Positions 26,642-36,554 of a stretch of DNA of 64,000 nt are shown piece after piece. The position numbers and the translations under genes were made by a program. Origin of the DNA: Granulosicoccus sp047634635 (GTDB lineage: Bacteria > Pseudomonadota > Gammaproteobacteria > Granulosicoccales > Granulosicoccaceae). Below the pieces are notes generated by a model. The model ran no database searches, was not told the DNA's origin, and saw only the letters and a program-made list of their open reading frames with translations. Each line of letters starts with the position of its first letter. Position 1 is the stretch's first letter. The DNA lies in contig JBLIIE010000007.1 in assembly GCA_047634635.1 (NCBI GenBank), forward strand, positions 4,137-68,136, read 5' to 3'.

Positions 26642-27520
26642 ATGTTTCAGGGCAGCATGGTGGCATTGGTCACCCCGATGCTTGACGATGGTGCAGTTGA
26701 TGACGCGGCCTTGGTGGCTCTCGTCAACTTTCACATCGAAGCGGGTACAGACGCGATTGTCGCAGTAGGCACGACTGGCGAGTCCGCCACATTGACCGTG
26801 TCAGAGCATGCAACCGTCATTAAACGTGTCATCGAGCTAGTGGGTAAGCGTGTACCTGTAATCGCAGGTACTGGTGCTAACGCAACGGCTGAGGCAATTG
26901 AATTGACTGCTCGCGCCAAAGACGATGGTGCTGATGCTTGTTTGCTTGTTACGCCTTATTACAATAAGCCCACCCAAGAGGGTTTGTACCAACACTTCAA
27001 GAGTGTTGCTGACGCAGTCGATATCCCTCAAATTCTCTACAATGTGCCGGGCCGTACGGCGTTGGATATGTTGCCGGCAACCTCGGCCCGACTCTCAAGC
27101 ATTGACAACATCATTGGCATCAAGGAAGCATTCGGTACAGTAGAGCGTATCAAGGAGCTCGTAAGCGCTTGTGTGGATGATTTCATGATTGTCACTGGTG
27201 ACGATGCGACTGCAATGGAAAGCATGCTGGCGGGCGCGAAAGGTGATATTTCCGTTACTGCCAATGTAGTGCCTGCGGACATGCACCTTATGTGCAAAGC
27301 GGCGATTGCTGGCGATCGTGAAACTGCTGTGGCTATTGAGGCACGCATTAGTGATTTGCACACAGCGTTGTTTCACGAATCGAATCCGATACCGGTGAAA
27401 TGGGCTCTTCATATTATGGGCAGAATTGGTGCTGGTATTCGACTTCCGCTCACACCTCTGGATGCCCGATACCATGAGGTTGTGTTAGCAGCCCTTCGCA
27501 AAGCAGGTGCATTGTCATGA
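26642..27520 (+). CDS. dapA: 4-hydroxy-tetrahydrodipicolinate synthase
   Basis: 292 residues, identical in length to E. coli DapA, with catalytic residues at the same numbers: Thr44-Thr45 (GTTGES), Tyr133 (ILYNVPGRT) and the Schiff-base Lys161 (GIKEAFG). It condenses pyruvate with aspartate semialdehyde, the committed step of lysine and diaminopimelate synthesis. Ribosome-binding site CGGAGGAG lies 6-13 bases upstream of ATG 26642. Its stop overlaps the bamC start (ATGA), a conserved gene pair. Confidence 0.97.
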   Translation: MFQGSMVALVTPMLDDGAVDDAALVALVNFHIEAGTDAIVAVGTTGESATLTVSEHATVIKRVIELVGKRVPVIAGTGANATAEAIELTARAKDDGADACLLVTPYYNKPTQEGLYQHFKSVADAVDIPQILYNVPGRTALDMLPATSARLSSIDNIIGIKEAFGTVERIKELVSACVDDFMIVTGDDATAMESMLAGAKGDISVTANVVPADMHLMCKAAIAGDRETAVAIEARISDLHTALFHESNPIPVKWALHIMGRIGAGIRLPLTPLDARYHEVVLAALRKAGALS

Positions 27521-28494
27521 TGAATATCCCCACTCGTAGTCTCTTGTTTGCGTGCACCGTTTGTCTGGCTGGCTGCGGTAGCCTGCGCTCGGCAAAGAGT
27601 CCTGACCTTACCTACGGGGAAGGCGCTGTTGCTGCCACTGAGCTGCAGGTGCCACCAGATCTGACTGACGTCAGCAATACGGAGCAATATATTTTGCCAG
27701 GAACGCCAGGGGCGTTGGTCACTCGCAATACCCTGTTACCGCAATTTGATTCAGTTAAATTTGTCCGGCAAGGTGCTCAGAGCTGGCTGGCGTTCGATCA
27801 AGCTCCTGAGAATATCTGGCAGAAAGTGCTGTCATTTACCCGTAAAGAGAAATTTCTGATTGAGAAAACCCAGCCTATTTCAGGTTCAATCGTGACTCAG
27901 TGGCGGCCAGCCAGTGATGTCGCAAAGGGGAGTCTTCTAAAGAATCTGATTGGTAGCGATGAGGCGTACACGCGAATCGCGTTCCGAGTTGAGCGTAACG
28001 GCAGCGGGGCAAGGCTTTTTGCGCGTTCGCAGAAAACTGCTGACGTTTCTGTAACTGAGGTTAATTCCCAATGGCCGGCAAGCTCGCATGACCCGGAAAA
28101 CACAAGCGCCCTGCTTTTGCGTTTGCTCGCGTATTTAGGCGTTGGGGAGCAGAAAGCGACTGGAATACTGTCAAGTGAACAAGCTGATGCAGTCTTGGAT
28201 GACGCAACTCTGCACACAAATGGCTCAGGCACAGATCTAGTGCTTTATCAAGGTTACCAACCCGCTTTCAGAGCAGTGCTAGTAGCGCTTGATCAGCTAA
28301 AGCATCCGGTTAGCAGTCGCGATGATGGCGTTGGGCGAATCGAGTTCACGGAAGCTGGCTCTGCAATGGTTATTGAGCTTACGCCGGTGCATGTTAGTGA
28401 AGTTCGAATTAGCGTTCGTAATGCAGAAGGGCAGCGCCTTGAAAGCGATGAGGAATTGAGTTTTCTCAATGCTCTATACAAGCGTCTGGTTTGA
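27517..28494 (+). CDS. bamC: Outer-membrane protein assembly factor BamC
   Basis: 325 residues. Lipoprotein signal with lipobox LAGC (Cys23), followed by the BamA-contacting unstructured N-terminal region (LQVPPDLTDV, conserved in BamC) and two helix-grip domains (about residues 100-210 and 225-325). BamC is a lipoprotein of the BAM complex that inserts beta-barrel proteins. It begins within the dapA stop (ATGATGA), so translation is coupled; ATG at 27520 is an alternative. The dapA-bamC-MBL order is conserved in gammaproteobacteria. Confidence 0.9.
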   Translation: MMNIPTRSLLFACTVCLAGCGSLRSAKSPDLTYGEGAVAATELQVPPDLTDVSNTEQYILPGTPGALVTRNTLLPQFDSVKFVRQGAQSWLAFDQAPENIWQKVLSFTRKEKFLIEKTQPISGSIVTQWRPASDVAKGSLLKNLIGSDEAYTRIAFRVERNGSGARLFARSQKTADVSVTEVNSQWPASSHDPENTSALLLRLLAYLGVGEQKATGILSSEQADAVLDDATLHTNGSGTDLVLYQGYQPAFRAVLVALDQLKHPVSSRDDGVGRIEFTEAGSAMVIELTPVHVSEVRISVRNAEGQRLESDEELSFLNALYKRLV

Positions 28495-28504
28495 GACGTT
28501 TGAA

Positions 28505-29341
28505 ATGATCCGAGTCGCTGCACTTGGTAGTGGAAGTTCTGGAAATTCGCTACTCGTCCAGTCAGGAGACACTACCCTGCTGATTGACTGCGGATTCAGT
28601 ATGAAAGAATCCATTGCACGTATGTATCAACTTGGGGTCTCCCCCACTGACCTGGATGCCGTACTGATCTCCCATGAACATGGCGATCATGTCAAAGGCG
28701 TAGGTCCTTTATCTCGCAAATTCGGGTTGGAAATTTGGTGTACCCATGGGACCTATCACAGAGCGCGCGATAATCGATTTGCCTCTGTGCAGATTTTTCA
28801 TGCGCACGAGCCGTTCGTTATCGGCTGCATTATGGTCGACCCGTTTCCCATGCCACATGATGCAGCAGAGCCCTGTCAGTTCGTTTTTAGTGTTGAAAAC
28901 ACGCGTTTTGCCAATGTGACTGACCTTGGCGCCTGTACACCTCATGTAAAGGAGAAGCTCCAGGGCATTCATGGTTTGGTTGTCGAGTGTAACTATGACA
29001 ATGAGATGCTACGCAATGGTCCGTACCCGCCCAGCTTGCAAGCCCGTATCCGATCAGACTATGGCCACCTTGGAAATGATCAGGCAGGTGAGCTTCTCAA
29101 GGAGCTGGATCACGCTGGTTTGCAACAAATCCTACTGGGACATTTGTCTGAACAGAATAATTCTGATGCTCAGGCCTTGGCGACCATTGAAGAGCATTTA
29201 GTTGATCGGCACGAGCGTATCACCGTATTGGCGCAACACTGTTGCAGTCAGTGGTTTGTAGTGTCTGGATCAAACGGCAATAAAACACAGGGTATGACAA
29301 CAATTGCAGCTGAACATCGTGAAGTAGCCGTAGAAGTCTAG
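28505..29341 (+). CDS. MBL-fold metallo-hydrolase (YycJ-like)
   Basis: 278 residues from ATG 28505 (MIRVAALGSGSSGNS), 10 bases after bamC; an in-frame start at 28469 would overlap bamC. The metal site HEHGDH is at residues 57-62 and the N-terminal GSGSSGNS is the hallmark of the YycJ group. Further ligands appear in DLGACTP and the late GHLSEQNN. These are presumed cytoplasmic nucleases or phosphodiesterases. In pseudomonads purC usually follows; here the convergent dxs does. Confidence 0.88.
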   Translation: MIRVAALGSGSSGNSLLVQSGDTTLLIDCGFSMKESIARMYQLGVSPTDLDAVLISHEHGDHVKGVGPLSRKFGLEIWCTHGTYHRARDNRFASVQIFHAHEPFVIGCIMVDPFPMPHDAAEPCQFVFSVENTRFANVTDLGACTPHVKEKLQGIHGLVVECNYDNEMLRNGPYPPSLQARIRSDYGHLGNDQAGELLKELDHAGLQQILLGHLSEQNNSDAQALATIEEHLVDRHERITVLAQHCCSQWFVVSGSNGNKTQGMTTIAAEHREVAVEV

Positions 29342-29350
29342 GTATTGTGT

Positions 29351-31288
29351 TTACACCACCTCTTTCTTGAAATTGTCTTCAGTTGTGAGCAACGTTTCAA
29401 TCTGGTTGCGCAATCCAGTAATATCCAGTTGGCAATAGCTGAGTAGTTCTTCTCGACTGCCGTGTTCAACGAATTCATCGGGCAAGCCAATGATTTTTAG
29501 AGGTGTCTGACTCCCCACACTGGCTAAATGTTCCAAGATGCCGGCACCAGCGCCGCCTGCAACGGCGTTTTCTTCCACGGTGATTATTAAGTCGTGAGAG
29601 CTGGCAACCGATTCAATCATAGCAGTATCCAATGGTTTTACGAACCGCATGTTGATGACAGTGAAGTCCATTTCATTACCGATTTGCTCAGCGGGTGTAA
29701 CCATGGTTCCAAATGCTAATAATGCAACTCGATGGCCTTTGCGCCTAAGGTCGGATTTGCCAACGGCGAGTGCTGTCATGTCGTCGTCGACATCAACACC
29801 TGGCCCTGTTCCACGCGGATAGCGAACAGAGCTTGGTCCGTCGATTTGCATGGCGGTGTACAGCATTTGACGGCATTCATTTTCATCAGCGGGCGCCATA
29901 ATCACGATATTGGGAAGGCAGCGCATGAACGAAAAATCAAAACTTCCTGCATGTGTTGGTCCATCTGGGCCGACAACGCCAGCACGATCAATAGCAAACA
30001 CGACCGGCAGATTCTGAATGACAACATCGTGTATTAATTGGTCGTAGGCGCGTTGAAAAAAAGTAGAGTAGATGGCGACAACTGGCTTCATGCCACCACA
30101 GGCTAGCCCTGCTGCTAGAGTGACTGAATGCTGCTCTGCGATACCAACATCGTAGTATCGCTCGGGAAACCGTTGTTCGAATTCCACCATGCCAGAGCCC
30201 TCACGCATGGCCGGGGTAATTGCAACTAAGCGTTTATCCTTTTCAGCCATGTCGCAAAGCCATCGGCCAAAGACCTGAGTGTAAGTGGGTTGATTGCTCT
30301 GTGAGCTTTTCAGCGCCTTGCCAGTGGCAGGATTGAACGGTGATACAGCATGCAAAGCCAATGGATCCTGCTCGGCAAATTTGTAGCCGTATCCTTTCTT
30401 TGTGACAACATGCAGGAATACAGGCCCCTGCTGATCGCGAAGATTTTTCAATACTGCGACGAGTCCATCGATGTCGTGGCCATCAACAGGCCCAAAATAA
30501 TTGAAGCCAAGCCCTTCGAATAGAGAGGAGGGCACGACGAGTCCCTTAACTTGCTCTTCCGCTCTTTTGGCAATCTCGTGCATGGTTGGCACCTTTGCCA
30601 GGACACGCTTACCGCCTTCTCTTGCTCCAGAAACCAACTTGCCAGTGAGCATTCTTGCCAGATACTTGTTCATCGCTCCGACGTTGGGCGATATTGACAT
30701 GTCGTTATCATTAAGTATGACCAACATGTTGGCCTTGACGCCACCCGCGTGATTCAAGGCTTCATAAGCAAGTCCTGCAGTAAGTGCGCCGTCGCCTATG
30801 ACTGCGACCACCTTTTCAGCTCCTCGGCGGTCTTCTTCTGCGATGCTCAAATCGTTTTCGCGCATCTCTGCTTGGTACTTCGCTGCTAAAGTCATACCCA
30901 ATGCCGCACTAATAGATGTGCTGGAGTGGCCAACGCCAAACGTGTCATAGACGCTTTCGGCGCGATTGGGAAAGCCAGCTAACCCGCCTTGTTTGCGAAT
31001 AGAGGACATTTTATCCCGTCTCTCTGTGAGAATTTTGTGTCCATAGGTCTGATGGCCCACATCCCAAACCAATTTGTCGACAGGTGTGTTGAATACGTAG
31101 TGCAGAGCTACTGTGAGTTCGATGGTGCCTAAGCTGGCACCTAAATGCCCACCCGTGCGAGATACGGAATCTATAACGAATTCACGCAACTCTGCCGCGA
31201 GCAGAGGCAGCTCTTTTTCATTGAGCTTGCGCAGATCTGAAGGATCGTAGACGCTTTCCAACAGTGGGTAATTCGTAGCTATAGTCAT
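29351..31288 (-). CDS. dxs: 1-deoxy-D-xylulose-5-phosphate synthase
   Basis: 645 residues. Thiamine-diphosphate binding site GDGALTAGLAYEALNHAG with NDNDMSISPNVG, then the pyrimidine domain (DVGIAEQHSVTLAAGLA) and transketolase C-terminal domain. It condenses pyruvate and glyceraldehyde-3-phosphate, the first step of the MEP isoprenoid pathway. It follows ispA by 150 bases on the same strand, the classical xseB-ispA-dxs set. No clear Shine-Dalgarno precedes ATG 31288. Confidence 0.97.
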   Translation of the reverse strand: MTIATNYPLLESVYDPSDLRKLNEKELPLLAAELREFVIDSVSRTGGHLGASLGTIELTVALHYVFNTPVDKLVWDVGHQTYGHKILTERRDKMSSIRKQGGLAGFPNRAESVYDTFGVGHSSTSISAALGMTLAAKYQAEMRENDLSIAEEDRRGAEKVVAVIGDGALTAGLAYEALNHAGGVKANMLVILNDNDMSISPNVGAMNKYLARMLTGKLVSGAREGGKRVLAKVPTMHEIAKRAEEQVKGLVVPSSLFEGLGFNYFGPVDGHDIDGLVAVLKNLRDQQGPVFLHVVTKKGYGYKFAEQDPLALHAVSPFNPATGKALKSSQSNQPTYTQVFGRWLCDMAEKDKRLVAITPAMREGSGMVEFEQRFPERYYDVGIAEQHSVTLAAGLACGGMKPVVAIYSTFFQRAYDQLIHDVVIQNLPVVFAIDRAGVVGPDGPTHAGSFDFSFMRCLPNIVIMAPADENECRQMLYTAMQIDGPSSVRYPRGTGPGVDVDDDMTALAVGKSDLRRKGHRVALLAFGTMVTPAEQIGNEMDFTVINMRFVKPLDTAMIESVASSHDLIITVEENAVAGGAGAGILEHLASVGSQTPLKIIGLPDEFVEHGSREELLSYCQLDITGLRNQIETLLTTEDNFKKEVV

Positions 31289-31438
31289 GGAGGCGCTATT
31301 AAAGTTATCAGAAGGATTATCCCTGTTGTGCCCTGCGATTTACAACCCATAGGTGGCAATCGTGTGCAAAAGTACCGTCTTATTGTTTAATTTGTGGGAC
31401 CAATATCGACATTAGGTGATGTTTATTAGCCAGATGCC

Positions 31439-32362
31439 TTAGTAGGTACGTTCGACGATGTAGTTTGAGAGCATTCTGAGCTCATCAAATTGGGGGCCTA
31501 GATCTTCGATAGCCACCAACGCAGCGTTGTGCATATGTCGAGCATGCTCCCGGGCGCCTGCCAGACCCAATAAAGCAGGGTAGGTGGGTTTGTTCAAGGC
31601 TATATCTGCGCCCTGTGTTTTACCTAGGGTTTCAGTGTCACTGGTAACGTCAAGTATGTCATCCACAATTTGAAAGCACAGTCCTACAGCCCCCGCGTAG
31701 TCATCGAGAGAGCAAAGCAATGCCTTATCTGGTTTTTCCATGAGCATTGCTGGAAGCAGCACACTGGCTTTTATCAGGGCTCCAGTCTTGTGGTTGTGCA
31801 TGTTTTCCAATTCTTCAATGGTCAGCATTCTACCAACGGCTTCAAGGTCAATGGCTTGGCCAGCGGCCATTCCGTCGGCTCCACTGGCATTGCCTAGTAT
31901 TTTAACCATTAGAAGTTTAGCCGAATCAGAGACGTCAGTATCCGGATTGACTGCCAGTACGGTGAACGCCAGGGCCTGTAAGGCATCCCCTGCCAAAATG
32001 GCGGTGGCTTCATCGAATGCTTTGTGGCAAGTGGGTTTGCCTCGCCTTAGGTCGTCGTCGTCCATCGCTGGTAAATCATCGTGCACCAGTGAATAGGCGT
32101 GCATCATTTCCAACGCACAAGCTGGCACATCGACGCGTTCCAAAGGGATACCAAGCGCCACGCCGGTAGCGTAAGCCAATATCGGGCGGACTCGCTTGCC
32201 ACCATTAGTAACTGCGTAGCGCATAGCTGCTGGAAGCTGTGTGGTACTTCCACTCACCGAAGGCAAGTGCCTTAGTAAAGCCGTGTCTACGCGTTCCTGA
32301 TAATTCTTGAGGCGCAGGGTAAACGATTGGTTTCCAGTGCTGCTTGCTGTTTTAACTGACAT
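31439..32362 (-). CDS. ispA: Polyprenyl (farnesyl) diphosphate synthase IspA
   Basis: 307 residues. First aspartate-rich motif in LVHDDLPAMDDDDLRRG and second in FQIVDDILDVTSD, both required for Mg-diphosphate binding in trans-prenyl chain elongation. It makes farnesyl diphosphate from IPP and DMAPP. The start lies four bases after the xseB stop; operon with xseB and dxs. Confidence 0.95.
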   Translation of the reverse strand: MSVKTASSTGNQSFTLRLKNYQERVDTALLRHLPSVSGSTTQLPAAMRYAVTNGGKRVRPILAYATGVALGIPLERVDVPACALEMMHAYSLVHDDLPAMDDDDLRRGKPTCHKAFDEATAILAGDALQALAFTVLAVNPDTDVSDSAKLLMVKILGNASGADGMAAGQAIDLEAVGRMLTIEELENMHNHKTGALIKASVLLPAMLMEKPDKALLCSLDDYAGAVGLCFQIVDDILDVTSDTETLGKTQGADIALNKPTYPALLGLAGAREHARHMHNAALVAIEDLGPQFDELRMLSNYIVERTY

Positions 32363-32366
32363 TGTC

Positions 32367-32627
32367 TCAGACAGATTCTGACGGCTCGAAATCAGCGAGC
32401 CCCTCTTCGCCCGCAGGGGCGTCGTCCAGAAGAATTCTAACTTTCTGTTCGGCCTCAGTCAGGCTTTGCTGACAGAAACGCGACAAACTGACACCCCGTT
32501 CGAATTGTTCCAGCGAAGCCTCTAAAGACTGTTCGCCGCTCTCGAGCGCTGTTACGATAGTTTCAAGCTCACTCAAAGCATCTTCGAATTTGGTGGACTT
32601 TGGGATTTTGCGTGTTTTTAGAGACAC
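32367..32627 (-). CDS. xseB: Exodeoxyribonuclease VII small subunit
   Basis: 86 residues from GTG 32627. The XseB core FEDALSELETIVTALESGE followed by LEASLEQFERGVSL is unmistakable, and the C-terminus is acidic. XseB binds XseA to form the single-strand-specific exonuclease VII. First gene of the xseB-ispA-dxs operon, 64 bases after radA. No obvious Shine-Dalgarno before the GTG. Confidence 0.93.
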   Translation of the reverse strand: MSLKTRKIPKSTKFEDALSELETIVTALESGEQSLEASLEQFERGVSLSRFCQQSLTEAEQKVRILLDDAPAGEEGLADFEPSESV

Positions 32628-32691
32628 GGGTATTTGCTCGGGCGATAAATTGCAGACAATGCAAAGTGTACTGTATTGACGGACTTTTCGA

Positions 32692-34071
32692 TCAGTCCAA
32701 TAGGTCCAAGGCCTCAGCTAATCGATGAATTCCATGAACATTAAGGCCTTTGATCGGTTTTTTAGGCAAGTTTCCGTGTGGGACAATCGCCTCTTTGAAG
32801 CCGTGCTTGACGGATTCTTGCAAACGCTCTTCGCCATTGGCAACAGGTCTGACCTCTCCAGCGAGACCGATTTCTCCGAATACGACTAAATCACTGGGAA
32901 GAGGACGATTGCGAAATGATGACAGTGCTGCCAGTAACATGGGCAAATCTGCTGCCGTTTCTGAAATCCGTATACCACCCACTACGTTCACATACACGTC
33001 CTGGTCGAACATGGCGATGCCGGCATGCCGGTGCATGACTGCCAGCAACATCGATAATCTATTCTGTTCGAGGCCCAGTGAGACTCGTCTCGGGCTGCCG
33101 GTATGGCTGGTGTCCACGAGGGCCTGAGCTTCAACCAGCATGGGTCGCGTTCCCTCTCGTGTGACCATTATGACACTGCCACTTACAGGTTCCGGATGGC
33201 GAGAAAGGAAGATAGCAGACGGATTCTTAACGGGTTTTAAACCTGATTCGTCCATGGCAAACACACCCAGCTCATTGACAGCTCCAAATCGGTTTTTTAC
33301 CGCTCGAATGACTCGATAACGGCTACCGGTATCGCCTTCAAAATAAAGCACGGTATCTACCATGTGTTCAAGCACTCTGGGTCCAGCCAGTGCCCCTTCC
33401 TTTGTTACGTGCCCGACGAGAAAAATGGACGTGCCAGTTTGTTTTGCAAACCGGACCAGTCTTGCCGCGCTTTCGCGCACCTGAGCCACGGCGCCAGGTG
33501 CTGAGCTGAGCAATTCGGTGTACATGGTCTGAATCGAATCGACCACCATGACATCGGGTTTTTCATGACTTGCGTGGGCCAGAATTGCTTCAACCTGGGT
33601 TTCCGCTAAGAGCCGTAAATTCTCTTCAGGTAATTTTAGCCGTCTGGCTCTGAGTGTGACCTGCTGTAGCGATTCCTCACCGGTAATATAGAGGACGCGA
33701 CCAGTCTGGCTCAGGTGGGCCATGCTTTGAATGAGCAGTGTCGACTTGCCAATTCCCGGGTCTCCCCCGAGTAAGGTCACAGAACCTGAGACAAGTCCAC
33801 CTCCCAAGACACGGTCCAATTCGGACAGTCCTGTCCCCAGTCGTGCCATGGCCGTAAGCTGGACATCGGAGGCGTTGGTAATTCCGCTACCACCAGCGTA
33901 TCCACCGTAACGGGCATTGGTTGCGGCCGCAGAGGCTGTATTGCCTGTCGAAGCCGGGGCGATGGACTCCTCAAGCGTGTTCCACTCGCTACAGTCAGCG
34001 CATTGTCCTGCCCATTTGCTGGAGACAGCGCCACAGGCGGTGCACTGATATTGTTGTTTAACTTTTGACAT
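32692..34071 (-). CDS. radA: DNA repair protein RadA
   Basis: 459 residues. N-terminal C4 zinc finger (CTAC ... CADC), Walker A GGDPGIGKST near residues 95-104, the RadA-specific KNRFG motif, and a Lon-protease-like C-terminal domain. RadA is a branch-migration helicase acting in homologous recombination with RecA. It follows the CorC-like gene by 36 bases on the same strand. Confidence 0.96.
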   Translation of the reverse strand: MSKVKQQYQCTACGAVSSKWAGQCADCSEWNTLEESIAPASTGNTASAAATNARYGGYAGGSGITNASDVQLTAMARLGTGLSELDRVLGGGLVSGSVTLLGGDPGIGKSTLLIQSMAHLSQTGRVLYITGEESLQQVTLRARRLKLPEENLRLLAETQVEAILAHASHEKPDVMVVDSIQTMYTELLSSAPGAVAQVRESAARLVRFAKQTGTSIFLVGHVTKEGALAGPRVLEHMVDTVLYFEGDTGSRYRVIRAVKNRFGAVNELGVFAMDESGLKPVKNPSAIFLSRHPEPVSGSVIMVTREGTRPMLVEAQALVDTSHTGSPRRVSLGLEQNRLSMLLAVMHRHAGIAMFDQDVYVNVVGGIRISETAADLPMLLAALSSFRNRPLPSDLVVFGEIGLAGEVRPVANGEERLQESVKHGFKEAIVPHGNLPKKPIKGLNVHGIHRLAEALDLLD

Positions 34072-34107
34072 GGCTGAATTCTGCCATGAATGAAGAGTGA
34101 GAAACTG

Positions 34108-35415
34108 CTAGTTGTTTGCCACTACTTTGTGCCCACTAGTTTCATCATCAGCACCTTCAACAGGCGCGGGTTCAATTCTGACCGTCTGCACCATATTATC
34201 TTCCACCGTCAGGACCGTCATGGGGTGGCCATTGAAAGTGAAGGCTGCACCTTGTGGTGGGAAATTTTCAAAATGTTCAACCACGATGCCGTTGAGTGTT
34301 TTGGGCCCTTCCGAGGGTAGGGCCCAGTTCAGCGACTTGTTCAGATTCCGCACCTGCGTGGTACCGTCAACAATATAACTACCATCGGGCTGTGGCCGAA
34401 TTTCGGCAGATGCGATTTGCGGGTCTGTATTGAATTCACCGACAATCTCTTCAAGAATGTCCTCTAGCGTCAACATGCCCTGGATATCACCGTATTCGTC
34501 AACGACAAGTCCCACGCGCCGATTCTGGCGTTGAAAGTTTAGCAATTGCACCGTTAGCGTGGTTCCCTCAGGGATGAAATAGGCATCTCTGACGGCGGTT
34601 TCCAGACCCTCACGAGTCATTTTTCCTGAGCGCAAGGCGTCAAGCATTTCTCGTAGGTAAATGAACCCGACCACATTGTCAACGTTCTCCCTGAATACCA
34701 ATAGGCGACTGTGTGGACTACTGCTAACGCCGTGTAGGACGTCTTTCCAAGGGTCTTCAAGGTCGATGCCGACTATTTCGTTTCGCGGGACCATGATGTC
34801 GTTAACAGAGACAGTGCCAAGATCGAGAATGTTGAGCAACATATCTCTGTGTCTTTGAGGAATCATACCGGCAGTTTCGTTTAGAACCGTGCGCAGCTCC
34901 TCGCTAGAGAGGTGTTCTGCATCGCTAGAGATCGCTTCCGCATTCAGAAGCTTCAGTAATTTCGAGCTAATCCAGTTAATGACAACAACCAGCGGGTACG
35001 TGACCACCATTAGTGGTTGGTAGACCGCAGACGCTATGGACGCGAATTGTTCTGAGCGTCGGGTTGCAAACGTTTTGGGTGTTACTTCTGCAAAAACGAG
35101 AATAACCAGCGTGAGTAAACCTGTGGCCACGGCAATGCCAGCTTCCCCCATAAGACGCAAAGCGATGACGGTCGCAATGGCGGAGGCCAGTATGTTGACG
35201 AAGTTATTGCCAAGTAATATCAGACTAATGAGTCTGTCAGGATTTTCAAGCAGGCGGGCTGTGCGCAGCGCTGCTTTATCGCCATTGTTAGCCTTGTGCC
35301 GCAGGCGATAACGGTTTAAAGACATCAAGGCTGTCTCGGACCCTGAGAAAAATCCGGAGATCATTACCAACACTACGAGTATCGCTACTAGTGCGCTGAT
35401 GGGGATGCTGTTCAA
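34108..35415 (-). CDS. CNNM/CorC-HlyC family transporter (DUF21 plus CBS)
   Basis: 435 residues. DUF21 transmembrane domain (residues about 1-190, SGFFSGSETALMSLNRYRL), a CBS pair (about 205-335, VPRNEIVGIDLE and GLVVDEYGDIQGMLTLEDILEEIVGEF) and a C-terminal CorC_HlyC domain (about 345-425). The architecture is that of bacterial CNNM/YfjD proteins, linked to Mg2+ or Co2+ export. It lies between ccsA and radA on one strand; ccsA-corC adjacent to ffh is a common gammaproteobacterial order. Confidence 0.9.
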   Translation of the reverse strand: MNSIPISALVAILVVLVMISGFFSGSETALMSLNRYRLRHKANNGDKAALRTARLLENPDRLISLILLGNNFVNILASAIATVIALRLMGEAGIAVATGLLTLVILVFAEVTPKTFATRRSEQFASIASAVYQPLMVVTYPLVVVINWISSKLLKLLNAEAISSDAEHLSSEELRTVLNETAGMIPQRHRDMLLNILDLGTVSVNDIMVPRNEIVGIDLEDPWKDVLHGVSSSPHSRLLVFRENVDNVVGFIYLREMLDALRSGKMTREGLETAVRDAYFIPEGTTLTVQLLNFQRQNRRVGLVVDEYGDIQGMLTLEDILEEIVGEFNTDPQIASAEIRPQPDGSYIVDGTTQVRNLNKSLNWALPSEGPKTLNGIVVEHFENFPPQGAAFTFNGHPMTVLTVEDNMVQTVRIEPAPVEGADDETSGHKVVANN

Positions 35416-35533
35416 GAAACAATCGGCCTTCTATCTACTGTTGAGACTTGCACTATAGCAACGAGCGCGCCGGTTTGAGTAACCTAAATACAGACTTCGC
35501 CTGCGAATTCGATTTTTGAGGGTGCCTAACGGG

Positions 35534-36385
35534 CTATTTCAGGATAATTTCCAACACGGTTTTACTGCCAAAATAAGCTAGAACCAGCAGGGCAAAGCCT
35601 GCCAACGTCCACTGCACGGCCTTCTTGCCACGCCAACCAAACTGCCAACGACCGAACAGGAGTACGGCGAATATTGCCCAGCCGAGGCAGGACAAGACTG
35701 TTTTGTGGACCAAAAATTGAGCAAACATGTCTTCGAGATAGAAAAAACCACTGAAAAGGCTTAGAGATAGCAGGACGAACCCAGCAGTAAGTAATGTGAA
35801 CAAGAGTCCTTCTGTTCGATCAAGGGCGGGTAAGGCGCGGATAAACCCTCCCGGCTTGTGTTTCGATAAGTAGTGACGCTGAATAGCGACCAGGACGGCT
35901 TGTACGGCTGCCAGGGCCAGCACCGCGTAGGCAACGAGCGAGAGAAAAACATGGATTTGAATCGCACCGCCTACTATCTGAGAATTACCTGTTGCTGCGT
36001 GACTGAACAAAATGGATAGAGCTGCTATTGGATAAACCGCAATACCCAGGTAATAAGCAGGTTGCTTTAAGCACAACAGAATATGCAGGAAAACCACGGT
36101 CAGTGAGGTGGCGGCAAGCGCTGTAAACAGTGGAAGTGACAGAGTTTCTGGAAAGCCAGTTTGATCAGCTACTACCCAGGCATGAATCAGAAACGCTATG
36201 AAAGCGAGGACAAGTGCTATTTTGCGCCGGGTAGAGAATATACCGTCGATATTAGGATTGTGAGAGCTCCGCGAATTGCCTACTTGCTCCCCGCCCGTCG
36301 CTGGCGTGCCGCTCACCGAGCGAAACAACAGAACGCTTGTGGAGGTATATAACGCCGCTGCTAGGAGAGAGAGAATAAAGTTCAC
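35534..36385 (-). CDS. CcsA/YpjD-like cytochrome c assembly family membrane protein
   Basis: About 283 residues from GTG 36385, chosen because family members begin at the first membrane helix (NFILSLLAAALYT); a TTG at 36412 adds nine residues. Eight hydrophobic helices. Candidate haem-ligand histidines lie in IQIHVFLSLVAYAVL and FLVHKTVLSCLGW. The YpjD branch is of unknown function, though related proteins handle haem for cytochrome c maturation. It leads the minus-strand run toward corC and radA. Confidence 0.8.
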   Translation of the reverse strand: MNFILSLLAAALYTSTSVLLFRSVSGTPATGGEQVGNSRSSHNPNIDGIFSTRRKIALVLAFIAFLIHAWVVADQTGFPETLSLPLFTALAATSLTVVFLHILLCLKQPAYYLGIAVYPIAALSILFSHAATGNSQIVGGAIQIHVFLSLVAYAVLALAAVQAVLVAIQRHYLSKHKPGGFIRALPALDRTEGLLFTLLTAGFVLLSLSLFSGFFYLEDMFAQFLVHKTVLSCLGWAIFAVLLFGRWQFGWRGKKAVQWTLAGFALLVLAYFGSKTVLEIILK

Positions 36386-36554
36386 AATGACTGACTCAAA
36401 GGCCTTTGACAATAGGAAAAGTGGATGTCGGGTGCTAGCAGTTTAGAATAGCACGCGCTCACGACTCAATATGGGTCATATCTGTGAGTGGTAGTAGCCT
36501 AAGTAAGGCTATGCTCTGCACTCAAGAATGACTCGCTGTAATGGACCGTTATTG